Positions 24,288 through 37,500 of a stretch of DNA of 64,000 nucleotides are shown here, piece after piece. Position numbers and translations under genes: made by a program. Numbering within the stretch: position 1 is the first letter of the stretch; every line of letters starts with the position of its first letter. The notes below the pieces were generated by a model that had not been told where the DNA came from, made no database searches, and was given only the letters and a program-made list of their open reading frames with translations. Source of the DNA: Paramecium octaurelia (lineage: Eukaryota > Ciliophora > Oligohymenophorea > Peniculida > Parameciidae); NCBI GenBank assembly GCA_905182995.1, contig CAJJDP010000157.1:59852-123851 (forward strand), given 5' to 3'.

Positions 24288-25465
24288 TCACTCCGTTGCA
24301 TATTTGAATCCTCCCAAAATATCCAAGTTGATTAATATTGGAGCAACAAATTGTTCATTCAATTTAACTTCGTACTTCTTCCCAATCTATACAAACTTTG
24401 TGTCAGTCTTGTAAGCTATCACTATGAACCAAATCACTAAGACCAAATACAATATTGGGAGGATGTAGAAAGTTAAACAGAATGATTACAGAATGGCCAA
24501 CTTTAGCAATCTTTAACCAATACTCTATTTCTTGATGTCCTCCATTGTTATCTCCTAAGCTTCATTTGGAATCACTCCCACTGATAATCTTTAGGTTCCT
24601 CTATCAAGCAGGTTCATCATTTAATTGAACTTGGTTTCTTCCTATTGAAAGTTAAGTGATAAGTCATTGACTGGCTTAAATTCAAATTAATTCTTACATA
24701 CTAAATTTGAACATTTATGAATGTTAAATACAATCCATATAAATAAACTAGTCCCTCTGCAAGCAGAAATCCAAAAGGAACATATCCCTCATTAAATACT
24801 GAAATACAGAGATCCAAGAAGAAGATCAAAACACAGTATATCAGCGAATATTCTATAAAATACTAAACTCTCTTATATACATTTTGTATTTATGCATACA
24901 CGTCCTGATGAAATGTGAATAACCATCCCCAAGGTTATTATGGGAAATAAGAATGTTGTTAGTAGGAATAGTAAATAAAAATACCACCCGAAGAACAACA
25001 CGTTCATTAAAGTAGAAAATAAAGTTGTTGCAAATGAATAGCATATCATCCAGCCTATCCATTACAATTTCATTACGTTTTCCTATAATTTATGCAGTTT
25101 ATTACCTATTTCTTTATTCCCCTTGCCTTAAATGTGGCTATATACAAATCTAAACTCTACGAAATGAAAAGGAATAGGAAGAAATTACTACAGAATCCCC
25201 ACTCTTCTACAAATGCAAAACCCAAGGCCAGTGACAATTAGAATATTTGTTGTACAGCCAAGATTTTCAGAGTTTGTATTAGGAATTGTTTTCTCTCTTC
25301 ACTTGAGGCTTCACTAATTGTTCTTGCTGGAACAGAGTTATCTAATGAGATATTTTATTGATTGACTGGAATCGCCTAGGAAGCTGTAGGTTCTTCTATT
25401 TATTGAGTTGAGTCGTGTTGTTCGTCAAATTAGTATTATGGATTGTCATCTTGCAGATCGTTCAT
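24288..25465 (-). CDS. Polytopic membrane protein, unknown family
   Basis: 367-aa protein with an N-terminal Q/S-rich cytosolic stretch of about 75 residues and several hydrophobic segments: LSLALGFAFVEEWGF, FFLFLFISQSLDLYIATF, WIGWMICYSFATTLF, YLLFLLTTFLFPIITLGMVI, YCVLIFFLDLCISVF, GLVYLYGLYLTFINV and, near the C-terminus, ILPILYLVLVIWFIVIAY. Three introns, 25083-25105 (23), 24853-24880 (28) and 24675-24697 (23, ending AAG), leave 368 codons. It faintly recalls TMEM185-like multi-pass proteins, but I do not claim homology. No charged pore or catalytic motif is evident. Confidence 0.65.
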
Positions 25466-25691
25466 TACTTGTATTATTAAATTATAATAGTTTTTATTTA
25501 GTAATACTAATAATAGTAAGTGGATGTTATAAAATTAAAAAGAGACATAATTGAAAAATAATAAAATATTAACAGTTAAAATTAGTAAACCAATTTCAGA
25601 GAGACACCAGTGACAACTTCATGTGAATTATCACTACTATTATTTATTAATTACTTTATTGTATTAAATTATTAGAATTGATTTTTAAATT

Positions 25692-27505
25692 ATGTAAGTC
25701 TAAGAGTCAGAGGTTTATAAGCGTATAAAGCTCCTTGGATCGGGAGCTTATGGAAAAGCATATGTGGCTGAGAGTATTAGAGACGGTCAGCTATGTGTAA
25801 TTAAATAAATAGATGTGTCTTTCATGAAGCAGGATGAGATTGCAGTAAGAGTATATTAATTATTATAGTAAGCATATAGAGAGGCTAAAATAATGTCCAC
25901 ATTGAAACATCCCAATATCATTAATTTTAGGGAGGTATACAAAACCAAGAAGGGTAAATTGTGTATTGTTATGGATTATGCTGATGGTGGTGATTTGGCT
26001 TAGAAGATAAAACAAACACAAGGTTCTTTGTCAGAATCTCAAGTACTTGATTGGTTCACTCAATTGAGTTTGGCTGTCAAGTATTGTCATGATCGAAAGA
26101 TCCTTCACAGAGACATAAAGGCATCAAATGTGTTTTTAACAAAAGAAGGAATGGTGAAGTTGGGAGATTTCGGCATTGCTAAGATTTTATCAACCACATC
26201 TCCTTGTGCAAAATCAGTTATCGGTACACCATATTACATGGCTCCTGAGATGTTTGAGAATCAACCCTATGGATTTAAATAAGACATCTGGTGTTTGGGA
26301 GTAGTTCTTTATGAAATGTGCAATAAACGACCGCCATTTGAAGGTGATAACATCGCCTAACTTGCTTTGAAAGTAGTTAGATGTGAAATAACTCCCACTT
26401 TGGAGTGTTATTCAAGCAAATTAAGAAGGTATGCAATTGCATTCACTTCTAGCACAGTTTAATAGGGAAACTTCTCTCTGGTAAAGAGCATCGTCGACCA
26501 GCTATCAATGAGATTTTACGAGAGTAATTAATCAGAGATAGAATCAAGTCTTTTCTAAGTGAAACACTCTAAAAGGAATAATAGGTGATTGATCAAGCAT
26601 CAAAAGCCAAACGATCTGTATAATAATTGCCTCAATTGAAAAAACGAGTGGCTACTCCCAAATAAAGAGCCAGTCCTAGTGTTCACAAATTGCCTGAAAT
26701 CAAGAGAACCATTGATACTCCTGATTTCAGTAAAAGAGTACAGTTGAAATAGAATCAATCCATTATTCCCACCTAATCTCCGAGAAGACAGTCTCCCAGA
26801 AGAAAGAATCAATTATCAGAAGGTCCTGAAACTCCGAACATAATGATGAAATCGCCTTCACTGAACATCAGGATTCAAAGCGGTAAGGTACTTACAGACA
26901 AGCATTTTTAATTGAAGAAACAAATCAAGTCATTTGATCGTTAATAGAGTGGGAGACAATTAGTGAATCACTCCAGCAACATATTTTTTAGTCCAAAAAG
27001 AAAGTAATAGGAAGAGGAGGAGAAAGTGTTAGACCCCATTGAGGAGGCTGATAGTACTCCTTTGACGTTGACTAAATCGAATATTGAATTTCAGGATTTC
27101 AATAATTCGATTGAGGAAAGACGGAAGAAGAATAAAATTATTTATAAAGACCCTTTTAAAAAGGATGATGAAATGAGTCAAATGATTTCATAATTGCAAG
27201 AGATAGTTGAAGATGATTTTGACAATCCGCCAATCAATGAGTAGATTAGAGTATAATACAATTAATTATTATTTTAGAATCTCAAGGCTAGATTGATCTA
27301 AAAGTTGGGTAGACATTTCGAAGAAGTCTTTAGGTAATGTTTACAGGTTTTTAAAAAGAATGGTGATCTTGGCCAAAATGAAATGATTGGCATTCTATAG
27401 CAAAGATTCTCTGGTGTCTCAATTAAGAAGGTCTCTGGTATTGCAACTCTAATTCTCACCCTCATTATCTAAACGAAAGGAGAAACCATCAATACTGAAT
27501 TTTGA
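25692..27505 (+). CDS. NEK-type serine/threonine kinase
   Basis: 577-aa NIMA-related kinase. Kinase domain at about 8-265: [16 protein letters not shown] with lysine 38, [22 protein letters not shown] and a GTPYYMAPE activation end. [20 protein letters not shown] and [19 protein letters not shown] are typical of NEK1/NEK5-like enzymes. The C-terminal half is basic and S/P-rich ([15 protein letters not shown]), then an acidic region with probable coiled coil. NEKs act at basal bodies and in ciliary length control, and Paramecium has a large family. Introns: 25845-25868 (24), 26429-26457 (29, ending CAG) and 27251-27277 (27), leaving 578 codons to TGA 27503-27505. It starts 226 bp from the divergent polytopic gene. 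Confidence 0.9.
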
Positions 27506-27566
27506 CTATTTATTATTATATCATTGCTTTAAACAAATTACAAAATAATTAATTCTATTCAAACTT

Positions 27567-27971
27567 TCATTCTTGTAATGATGCCAGAAACTTTCTTTGT
27601 TCTTCTGACAATCTTCCTGTAGAGCTCAACATTTATTTCAATTAATCTGGAGGTATGAAACTGAATGAAACAGTTTTATTCTAACTGTTAGATCGTACAA
27701 TCTAAAATTCATTCTTATTTTTTAAAATGCTTTTGCAAGTCTTTGCTGGACTCTGATCCACCAGAGGAAGACTGATCTCATCTTAACTATTCTCATTTTA
27801 ATCATTTGAATGACTAGTCATTTACACATGCTCATCGGGGCATGATGATGATTCACTGAATTTTTATTGGATTCTCAACTAAGCATACTTTTCTTATTTG
27901 CTAATGGACACTTGATCCCAAAGGGTAATATCATTTTGATTTATTGGGATTTGTAGACAAGTCGATCCCAT
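27567..27971 (-). CDS. Small protein with SILK and RVxF-type PP1-docking motifs
   Basis: 134-aa intronless frame (135 codons, ATG 27969-27971, TGA 27567-27569). Low-complexity and probably disordered for most of its length. Two short motifs stand out: SILK at 81-84 (context KTCKSILKNKNEF) and KTVSF at 99-103 (context QNKTVSFSFIP). SILK ([GS]IL[RK]) upstream of an [RK]xVxF site is the known arrangement of protein phosphatase 1 regulators such as inhibitor-2-class proteins. The C-terminus (GRLSEEQRKFLASLQE) is a predicted helix. It starts MGSTC, but the N-myristoylation consensus is not met at position 6. It is convergent with the NEK kinase gene, 61 bp between stops. The PP1 link is inference from motifs. 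Confidence 0.6.
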
Positions 27972-28077
27972 TTCTTTGTTATTAATAAGTTTAAGTTATG
28001 TTTATTTTATAAGTTTATTACTCATACCAATCTAATAAATTATGGCATCTAATAATATTTATAATGTTTAATGATTA

Positions 28078-29347
28078 TCATTTTTTCATCGACCTGATGA
28101 AGTTTTTGATTGGACTGAAGAAATCAACATATGTCAAACACACTGCTATCAATATATCCTCATCCTTAAGACTCTAAACTCATTAATACTATAATCTATA
28201 CCTACGAAGCAACCTATGTATTAAGCAAAGACATCAGGGTCGATGCTGACATAAAAATACAAACTCCACCGTCCACAAAACCCAAAATGATCAAGAAAAT
28301 CAAATAACCAAAAATTACTGAATAACCCAACAATATCTTCTTGTTGATAATGAGATTATCGCCCTTCACCTATGCCAAATTACTGCCTATCTAGTCTGGG
28401 AGGGCTGTCTCAGTTTTTGAGCATTATTTGTTTAAATATTCCAAGATATTGAATGACTTCGGTAAATCTTTTGGATTTGTTAATAATGATTTGTTCAATT
28501 GGTTGAAATAGTATATTCCGTAAGGTAATAATATTTCAAAAACAAAAATTGGTAGACTGTAACTGCAACCAAATGCAAATAGAAGATTGTTGATTGTGAA
28601 CAGTAGACAAATTAAAATGATGGGTAGTTTTCCATTTGAATATGATTTGTTCAACTTAATCAGCAAGATTTAGAGTAGAGCATTCCCAATTAAACCACCA
28701 CACACAATCTTTGTATACATTATTTTAGCATCGTTTCTCCATGACCCTTTTGAAATGCATGCAAATCCTCCCAAATCTAAGGCAATTAAAATGGTGTAAA
28801 CTATGTACAGCCACTTTTAAAGCTTTGTCTAATAAGATTATTAAGGATTTCATACAATCATTTGAGAAGATCTTCCAATAACTATAATTAGTGTTAATAT
28901 AATAGTTAATGCTAATGAGGCATAGAAAGTCCACCTGAATGAGTATTTTGACAAAGAATCGTACCTCCCGAATAGTTTCCTGTAGTCCTCTCCATTTCTG
29001 TATTCCTCTGAGGAATAATAAAAATATTGATTTCCATCCAATGGACTATATTCCACAATACACAGAACCTCAACAAATCTAAAATCTTGGGTCAATAAAA
29101 ATAATGATAAAACTCCTATGTATTATAGAATTGAGTAACAATAGTATCTGGTTAAGAAGCGAGCTCTGTTCTATGTTTCCTTAAGAGGTGCTGAATGCTC
29201 AACCTATCCATCATTCTTTATTTCCTTTACACCTTGTTCATTACTAAAAATGATTGGATCTAATGTGGGATATTTTGCTTCTTCAATTACTACCGATTGT
29301 TGGACCATTTCAACATATGATAGTTGATTATAATCTGTTTGTATCAT
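28078..29347 (-). CDS. Polytopic membrane protein, tandem paralogue 1 (possibly TMBIM-like)
   Basis: 404-aa multi-pass protein. After a 70-residue cytosolic start there are several hydrophobic segments: YYIGVLSLFLLT, YASLALTIILTLIIVIG, YIVYTILIALDLGGFA, LICLLFTINNLLFAFG and YSVIFGYLIFLIILGFV. The C-terminal block (KDEDILIAVCLTYVDFFSPI) recalls the last helix of Bax-inhibitor/LFG proteins (D-D...A...Y.D...F), but the similarity is weak. Introns 28829-28855 (27 nt) and 28174-28201 (28 nt) leave 405 codons to TGA 28078-28080. The neighbour at 29413-30669 has the same length, segment order and intron sites, so the two are a tandem duplication only 65 bp apart. Confidence 0.65.
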
Positions 29348-29412
29348 AGTATTAAAATATAAAATTATATAAAAAATATATTATTATTTGGCAAATTTAT
29401 GTGTTTAATTGA

Positions 29413-30669
29413 TCATAGGACTATTCCAATGCTTCTAACCAAGTTTTAGATTGGACATAACAAATCTATGTAAACCATGCTGGCTGCAATGAAATTATCA
29501 TCATGTTGCAAGGACTAATTAAAATATATTATTGTATTACTCTTGAAGCAACCTTTGTCTCAAATAATACACCCAAAACTAAACTAGTTAAAAGTACCAA
29601 TAGAAGACATAAGTAGGATTCTCTACTTATGATTATAAGAATTATTAAGGTAATTATGCTTAACATTGCAACGACCAACACTAATCTCCTTCTAGGAACA
29701 GTTAGAAAATATGGGTTGTTTTTCACGATTTCTTATGACTAATTATCGGTTAGAACTTCTTCCTCGAACAGAGTTGTAATAGTCCTCAAAGGGGGTAGCT
29801 CTTCTGGATTCAACAATAAGGAACGATTGAGCTCATTAAAGTAATACAATCCATAAACAGCTATTGATTCAAAAATTAGTATCACACTATCAAATTTTTT
29901 CAAAAGCAAAATCAAAATAAAGTTTAACGGAACCTATAGATATATTATATTATTGGTAAGCTTGGTATAGTAGTTTAGTTTATCTATTTTAATAAGTAAG
30001 AGGTTCACTAAACTATTAAGTAACAATATTGAAATGATGGTTATTGTTAATTTACAGATATCCTTATGGATCCAATAGTTTTCCCAATATTTACCTGCAT
30101 AACCAACAAGGAGGAGTCCAATGAGCACTGCTTAGGAGTAGAAGAGTGATTATTGATATTTAACCTAAAGTTTATACAATATGGAATACAATGTTGCGAT
30201 GAATTCTACCTATCAGAATTGCTAAAGTGTTTAAAATCAGTAAGCCAATAGTCACATAAAATGTCCATCTCACTTAGCAAATTTCATAATATTCGTTCTA
30301 TCTCCAGTCCTCATACTCTTAATATGTTTAAGCGTTTGAATGATATTTTAGATATTCTTCATAGCTATAATAATATCCAGCCAATTTGATTTTGGAGAAT
30401 TTCGTTTGTATTGACATGAAAGATTTCGTTAATCCAATAATTTGAATAACCAATATAATCAATAATGACAAGGCTTAGTATTTATAACAATTAAATAAGA
30501 GTTTCATTCTCTTCAATTTTAATTCATCTAATGAATTCTAACTTACTTGTATTGTAGTATTATATGATTGAGGTGGAACATAGTTGCTTAAATCAGGATA
30601 ATTGATTTTCGGTATTTGATTTTGATCTAAGTTAATGTAATTAGAATTTGAGTTATCTAATTAAGACAT
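29413..30669 (-). CDS. Polytopic membrane protein, tandem paralogue 2 (possibly TMBIM-like)
   Basis: 401-aa multi-pass protein with the same plan as its neighbour: Q/N-rich N-terminus, a first hydrophobic helix (LSLLIILVIQIIGLT), an extracellular-type loop rich in tyrosine, the block CQVRWTFYVTIGLLILNTLA (compare SFRWTFYASLALTIILT in the neighbour), further hydrophobic helices, and a C-terminal HDDNFIAASMVYIDLLCPIQ. Introns 30165-30189 (25 nt) and 29515-29540 (26 nt) fall at the same two sites as in paralogue 1. Removing them leaves 402 codons to TGA 29413-29415. The DD...A...Y.D pattern is the only hint of Bax-inhibitor family membership. Confidence 0.65.
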
Positions 30670-31022
30670 CCTATTATGATAAATATTAATTTGTTATATT
30701 ATTTATTGGAGGAATTATTCTTTTAAACCAAATTTAAAGGACCAAAATGATTTGTCTAATATATCTAAGGAGTCAACATTTCAGGGACTGTCATATATTA
30801 AGAGAAGGCTTTAGAAATTAATAAAAGTTATTGTAATAGATCAGTATCAATCGGAAAAGAATATCTTCAAAAATGATTGAATTTTAATTAATATTTGTTT
30901 TTATTATTGCTTAAGATAAATTCAATTCTAATATTATCTGACCATTTAAGATTAATTGTATTTAGAATATCATACTTTATTAATATAATTTCTATTTAGA
31001 ATATAATGAACTAATAACAATA
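30670..31022. other. Intergenic gap
   Basis: About 350 bp of AT-rich sequence between the second polytopic paralogue (start) and the USP40-like gene (stop), both on the minus strand. No feature recognised. Confidence 0.45.
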
Positions 31023-34000
31023 TCATTCAATATCTACGATAAATCCTTATTCTTGCTACCTCCTAAAGGGTCCCAAGGCATTGTGCTTATTTTTGCGAGC
31101 AGCAATCATTCTCTCTCTTAACTAATCAAGTTAATTTATAAGAATATACCTCATTATCTTCTTTTGTTTGAAAGTCATCTTTTGGATGATTACCAAACCT
31201 GTAACCAATAAAATCTAATTAAATAAAAGAATAGATACCTCCTTCTCCCAAATTAAATGGACTCTTTTTTAAATTATCACAAGGGCCTTATTATTATTTT
31301 TAAACTTATTTATTATTTTAATTTCCTTATTTACCCTATTTACCTTACCCTTTATTTTTTCCTTGTGCCTGTTTCTATAGAGCACTAGGATCTATATGCA
31401 GCCATTAGAATTCTTAGATTAAAAATTTAGCTAATTGTAATTCAGCTCCTTCTTCTATTCCAACAAATTTTTAGATCTATTCCTTCAATTCACTGAGAGT
31501 GGGAGTCTTGGAAACTTTAAAGACAAATTCTTATTGTTTAATGTACACTTTATTTATGGGATCTCTCTCCTTAATTAGCAAGAGCATTTCATCATCTTTT
31601 AGATATTCTGGTTGATTCAAAACCTAGTAAACAATATCATTAGTGGAGAACTAACATTTCTGTAAAGGTAATTCGAGCTTTCTAAACACTTATCCAAAGA
31701 ATCTGTTTTTATTAATGTCTCTGACTCTCAAGTGATCAATATCTATATTCAATCCAAAAGTAGAAATTATCATTTATTTCAAATCTTTTAGAGTGGCATC
31801 CTTTCTCATTGTTTCGTGTTTTTAAAAGACACAATCATCTGGATAACCAGTATTGGTTGAATAAAGCTGAAATCGTATCAACTCACAATCAATTTATGCT
31901 GTTTTATCACATAATATTAGTAAATCTCTATCTCTCAGAAAACATTAAGAAACAGTTTTAGATTCATCATTTAAACTTTCAGATGGAACTTATAACCAGT
32001 CGACTTTATAAAGTCTATATTATGCAGGATCCAAATTAAAAGACTTGCATGACTCCAACTTAAGCTATTCGATCTTGTCTAATCTTGGATCGACATGTAT
32101 TTCTATATTCTAATCCTTATTCTGAATCACAATTGAAATCTTTCCAGTTTCAGGTACTTCTCCCTTCTCTATTTGCAATCTTGCCCCACTACAATATAGT
32201 AACAATATAATATTACCCTTCTCTAAAAGCTTAAAATTCCTTCAGTTATATAGGTAGATCAGTTTTACAGAATAAGATTGATCCATTAAGATTTCTTAAT
32301 CTATACGCATCAGTGATTCCAAATTACTCCTTAATAAATTCAATCAATTCCTAGATAGTCTAATTGATATTCACATCTAAAAATAAGAAATAAATCTATA
32401 CAGAATTTTGAAACTCCATTTTTATCCTCCTATTCAACCAGAATTGATATAATATCCTCTCCTCCTTATATGTCTTTCTCATTTTTGTTAGCATTTTAAA
32501 CTGGCGCCTTTTTCTTTACCAAGATTTATGATTCAAGAGTTAGTTGCAATTCTTCTAATTATGTTTCATTTGATAAATCTGAGACTAACTTTTAATTTTG
32601 AACATTTCTTAATTCTTGTTCATTTTCCGGTATTCCAGACAAAGCGAATACCAATTATTTTAATTCCAATAATGTGGTTGAAAGATAAAATAGAAATGAT
32701 TAGGGTTGCTTATTAATGAGTAAATTAAGTTTGATGGGTACCTTTTTCAATCCAACTTAAGGAAGGTCTTAATCTCTCCTTACTAAAATCCAAGTTGATT
32801 CATGTTCCACCTACTCTTCTTCTAATGTACTTTCTGGATTCTTCAAATATCTTGGGAAATGTAGCAGTTTATTTTAATAGTTTTCTTTAAATTCCAAGAG
32901 CCAATAATCATCCTTATTAATTTAGTCATATAATTATTAAATTGTGGAAGACAATTTTAACTTATATGTCACTTTTTCGTAATTATCATTGAGCAATTTA
33001 TGATTTTATAAATCTACTACTGAAGCATCTGCCACTGTTATAATAATGTGTTGTTTAGCTTCCTCATAAGCTTATCTCTCTTACTCAATTTTTTCATTTA
33101 ATTTACTCACATAATCTTAAAGATATTTAGGGATCTCCTCATTTGATAATTTTGATGGCACCAATGTCCTATCTCTATAAATTAAAATGTAGGCACTCTC
33201 TGATCCTTAATACTGTTATTAGATCTTATTAACAGGTATAGGAACAACACTATTATCATTGAAATCAAACCATCCATGAGCAACCTTAGGATTGCTAATC
33301 TCAAATGGCAATTTCACTTCATCATAGTCTACTTCTTCATCATTTTTTTTCTTTTGTTATTGACTCTCTTCCTTCTCTTACCAATACTCAGGAATGTGAG
33401 ATAGCCAATCTCCTTCATCCAAAAGATCTCTAAAGTATGCAAAATAATGTCCCCCATGAGCATTCCCTCTATGAATTATTACTCCTTGTAACTCATAAAT
33501 TAGGTTTTCAACTGGATTTTCTAAATATACTCCCATATCTATTTCTAATGGAAATTCGAATCTATCATTTAATTTCACTCTTTGCACCGTCTCATAATCA
33601 AATGTGTATCTATTCAATGTTATTGTCAATATTTAAGGCAATTTCCTTATCTTGTCTCCTTTCAATGCATCTACCTATTAATATTTTACAATACTACTTT
33701 GAAACCGCATAATTCACATTAGTACTGGTTGTTTCCATCCAGCAAAAAAGGATTGATATAACTAAACAATCCTTCCGATAGATTTTTGTTGCCTTGCACT
33801 TAGATATTGAAATCATACATGATTTCTTCATTGCCATGAGAATTGTTGCAATTCAAACAAGTTATGTGATGAAATACTACCCCTTTATAAAATGGGGCAA
33901 TAATAAAAGGTGTACCATATAGGGATCGATCAAGTGTCTCAAACAATACTCTTAAATATAATCATACATTGTTACTTGTTTGCATCTGACACATCTTGTT

Positions 34001-34403
34001 AATACATTTGTTAACCATCATTCCAACCAAAACTAGAAGTCAGAGCTAACGTTGAAGTTTCCTTGGATTACAAGCTTTATAATTATATGAATAATTTCTA
34101 AAACTCTAATAGGAATCTATTTCTGCTTTCATTTTTTGCGAAATTAGCTGAATCCTCAATTGTTTCTCCACATAATGGCAATGACAGAATGACTTTTCTA
34201 AATTCAGGACTCATGTAATAAGATTGTATTAAGCTGTTCAAGTAACATGTGGCACCTTAATTTTTTAGACCCGCAAAGTGCTTTACTCTTGGAAGTTCTG
34301 GCAAATCCATTTAATCAGCACAATTTTTCGCCCTTCTTGTCTAATAGACTGTAGTTGTTGGGTTGAATTCTTCATCCATTGCTTCAAACATGCCATCAAG
34401 CAT
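31023..34403 (-). CDS. USP40: Ubiquitin-specific protease, USP40-like
   Basis: 1,075-aa deubiquitinase. The catalytic Cys box is GLKNQGATCYLNSLIQS (nucleophile C53). TSSFGWN (the USP40/47/7-type insertion), zinc-site cysteines CLNCNNS and CELCGF, the block LPQILTITLNRYTFDYE and the His box HRGNAHGGHYFAYFRD follow in order. The long C-terminal part holds ubiquitin-like segments, e.g. TLSELKEQIQKFVGIEEGAE. Six introns (33951-33975, 33675-33697, 32377-32401, 32189-32216, 31215-31238, 31132-31159; 23-28 nt) leave 1,076 codons to TGA 31023-31025. It removes ubiquitin by thiol proteolysis. Similarity to human USP40 in the catalytic core is clear by eye; assignment to USP40 rather than USP47 is likely but unproved. 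Confidence 0.85.
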
Positions 34404-34557
34404 TTTAAAATTTTAATATGTAATTTTTATGTAATAATTATAAAAGTTTTTTAATTAAAGAATTAAAAAAATAAGATTTCCATTTATTTTTATGTTATTT
34501 ATGTTAAATAAATAATTGCATATATATATACACGTTTCATAAATGCATTTAAATTTT

Positions 34558-37500
34558 TCATTGGAATTGCAAGGAAATTCTACTTCTTCTACCAAATTTA
34601 AGAAATATCAGTATAAACAAGAGATTGGTTAAAATTATTACAGATTTAATTGTTGAATAATTTTATCCGGGCTGAATTTCTAATGAAATTTCTAAAGTAA
34701 GGGTTGATACATCATTGGATAGGATTAAATTTGCATTTTCTGTGCATTAGCCTAAACACTCTACTGTTAATTAATTCAGAGTCATGAAATATAGTTTTTT
34801 ATTCATTTTGCTATATATGATATAATGAGAAGTATTAAATCTCTCTATTCGTTAATATTCTAATGATTATATTCTATAAATGCTGTCCAAATAGTCCTTA
34901 TTTTTCATATCCCCTTTTATATCGTAAACATTGACAAAAAATTTTCCATCCTGTTAAAATTTTGCCACAATAAACTACATATCTGCATAAAGCATTTGTA
35001 ATATTTGTGCATCTTTTTCATATCTTAAAAATCGATACGATTCTATTTTCAAGTCATCATATTTGATGGCATTTAAGGAGATTTCAAGCAATAAACCAAA
35101 ATTAGTATGCTAAATCATTAAAAATTGCAAAACATAAATGAATTCCTTTTTGGTAACAGAAATAATCTCAACGTTTTTCATCTCTATATGAAAATAGTAT
35201 AAGTCAATTTAGTTCAAAATATTTAATAAATTAATTTCATGTTCCTAAATTATATCAATATTGCAATATTATGCTTTTTCAATTTTGTTATCATTAGTAG
35301 CAATTATTTTAATACGAAATTTCTGATTATCCAATAAAATATATATGTATGTATTATTCGATAAATAGGCCAAATCAGTAAAATAATTTTTAAAATTTGA
35401 TGATTGAGATGAATTGATGATGATTTAACAAATATCTTTGTAGTATATTAAGGAATTGCTTCCAATAAATTAAAAAAAATATAAATTTTGGATTATTTTA
35501 ATATTTTGCACTTAATCCACATAACTTTTAGGGAGGATACTATAACCATTTTTCTTACTAATTAATACAGATTAATTTAAATTGTCTTCGGCTTACTCTA
35601 TTTATAATATCTCGATGTTTTGATTCTTAGAATAGGAAAGAATTATTTAATATACTTGTGTCTTCTCATCAAAAATGATTCTTCTTATATTGAAGCTTGT
35701 TTATTAAAAACTTAAAGTATATATAATTTTAAGAGTTTAAATATCAATAAAAGAGTTGTTAAAAAAACAAACATTCGATTCAAAATAATGGCAATAAAGG
35801 TGTTCTGATGTAATATTCAGAGGTAACATAACTACAAAATCTTCTTTCTTCTGTACCTCAACTCTTATGATATTTCCTCTAAATAGATCCTGGTTTAATG
35901 GTTTATTAAGAAAGCTGAGTTATTAAGTATTATTGAAAGTACTTAGAATGTAGTCAGTATTTAGTTTTGATATCTAAAAGTTTATTGTAGCAGATTAGTT
36001 ATTAATCAGAGAATTAACTAAAATTGAAATTTTTTTCCTTCTAATTAAAGCATTCGGTTATTATAATGAATATTTTAAACAAAACTAATCTAAAAGATAA
36101 AAATACAATTTTCCTTCATATAAATAAACCACAGTCTTTTTAGCAGAATCATAGAATTAAAAAAATTATAGGGATTCATCTATTTCTGTAACATATATTA
36201 AAGCACTAAAAGCTGAATTTCTCAAATTATAAATTAGTAGGTACGATTTATTTTAATACTCAGCACCTACCATTAAGTACTAATTCTGATATTAAAAGGT
36301 ATCTGTAAGCAGTTATTTAAAGTTATACATTGGTATTATATAACATAAAACTACTTCAGCTCTCATTACACGATAGAATTCGAGTCTAAATTCATTTTAT
36401 TCTTCAACTACTATTATAAAATTTTCAGATCCTATGTCTATCAAAACTTTGACTATTTTTCCTTTCATTTTATACCTTATGTTCTGATTTGATACAAAAA
36501 TGAACTCATCCTAATTTATTACAATTTAAGATTTCGAATTTCTATAATTTAAGGTACAATTTAAAGATTTAGGCAAAGGATAAGGTTAAGGTTGTTCCAA
36601 TTAAACTAATTTCTCCGACAAAATATATACTAGTTTAACATTACAACCTTCATATATAATAAGTATGTAGATATACTATTTATTTATGCTAATTATCTTA
36701 TGTTCTTAAGGATAATTTGTTGTTTTTATTGAAAGTGAATCATCAATTATAACTAATGAAATAATTTTCTCATAACAAATCAGGATACTTTTTTATTAAA
36801 TTACAAGAATATTTTAGATCTGTGTGATTAATTTAATATGTTATTCATTAATAATTTAGCCATTTTAGCAAAATACAAAGGCTATAATATCTTTCTGTTT
36901 GAATATTATTAGCATCTTTATTTAATCATTCAATTCACCGAAGTACACTATTTTTATATATTTGAGAAAATTAAATTTGCAGATGTCCGCATATATTCTC
37001 TCGTTTATTTAATAATATTTTTCATTTTCATATATTGCAACTAAATTTACCGGAAGAGTATCTGAAAATAATTTTTATTCCAAGCATATGTCTTAGTTGT
37101 TGTCATTCAAATAAATCATCCTTTCTTATTAATTGAATGTTAATTTAGATTCATATTCCTTTACAATTTCTATTTCACTTTATTCTAAATAAAATTAATT
37201 ATAATAAGCATAGCTTGTAAGAATTAAATATAGAATTTTTTAGGAGAAGTAAAATTAATAATAATTTCTTGGTGATTAAATTTTAAAAAGTTTTAATTTA
37301 GATTAATGAACACCAATTAAATACGGAACACCAATTAATTGAAGTATCTCTGACATCGTAATATTTATTTGGTATTGTAGTTAATCATTTATTTTTGCTA
37401 ATATACAATCATCAAAAAATAGGACTAAAATCTTTTCAATCAGAAAGGCATTCTTATACTAAACACTAGTAATATTCAAAGGCTGCCCCTTCAACCTCAT

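Noticed and set aside
27969-27985. N-myristoylation of the PP1-motif protein (starts MGSTC)
   Set aside because: Position 6 is leucine, which does not fit the usual small-residue requirement.
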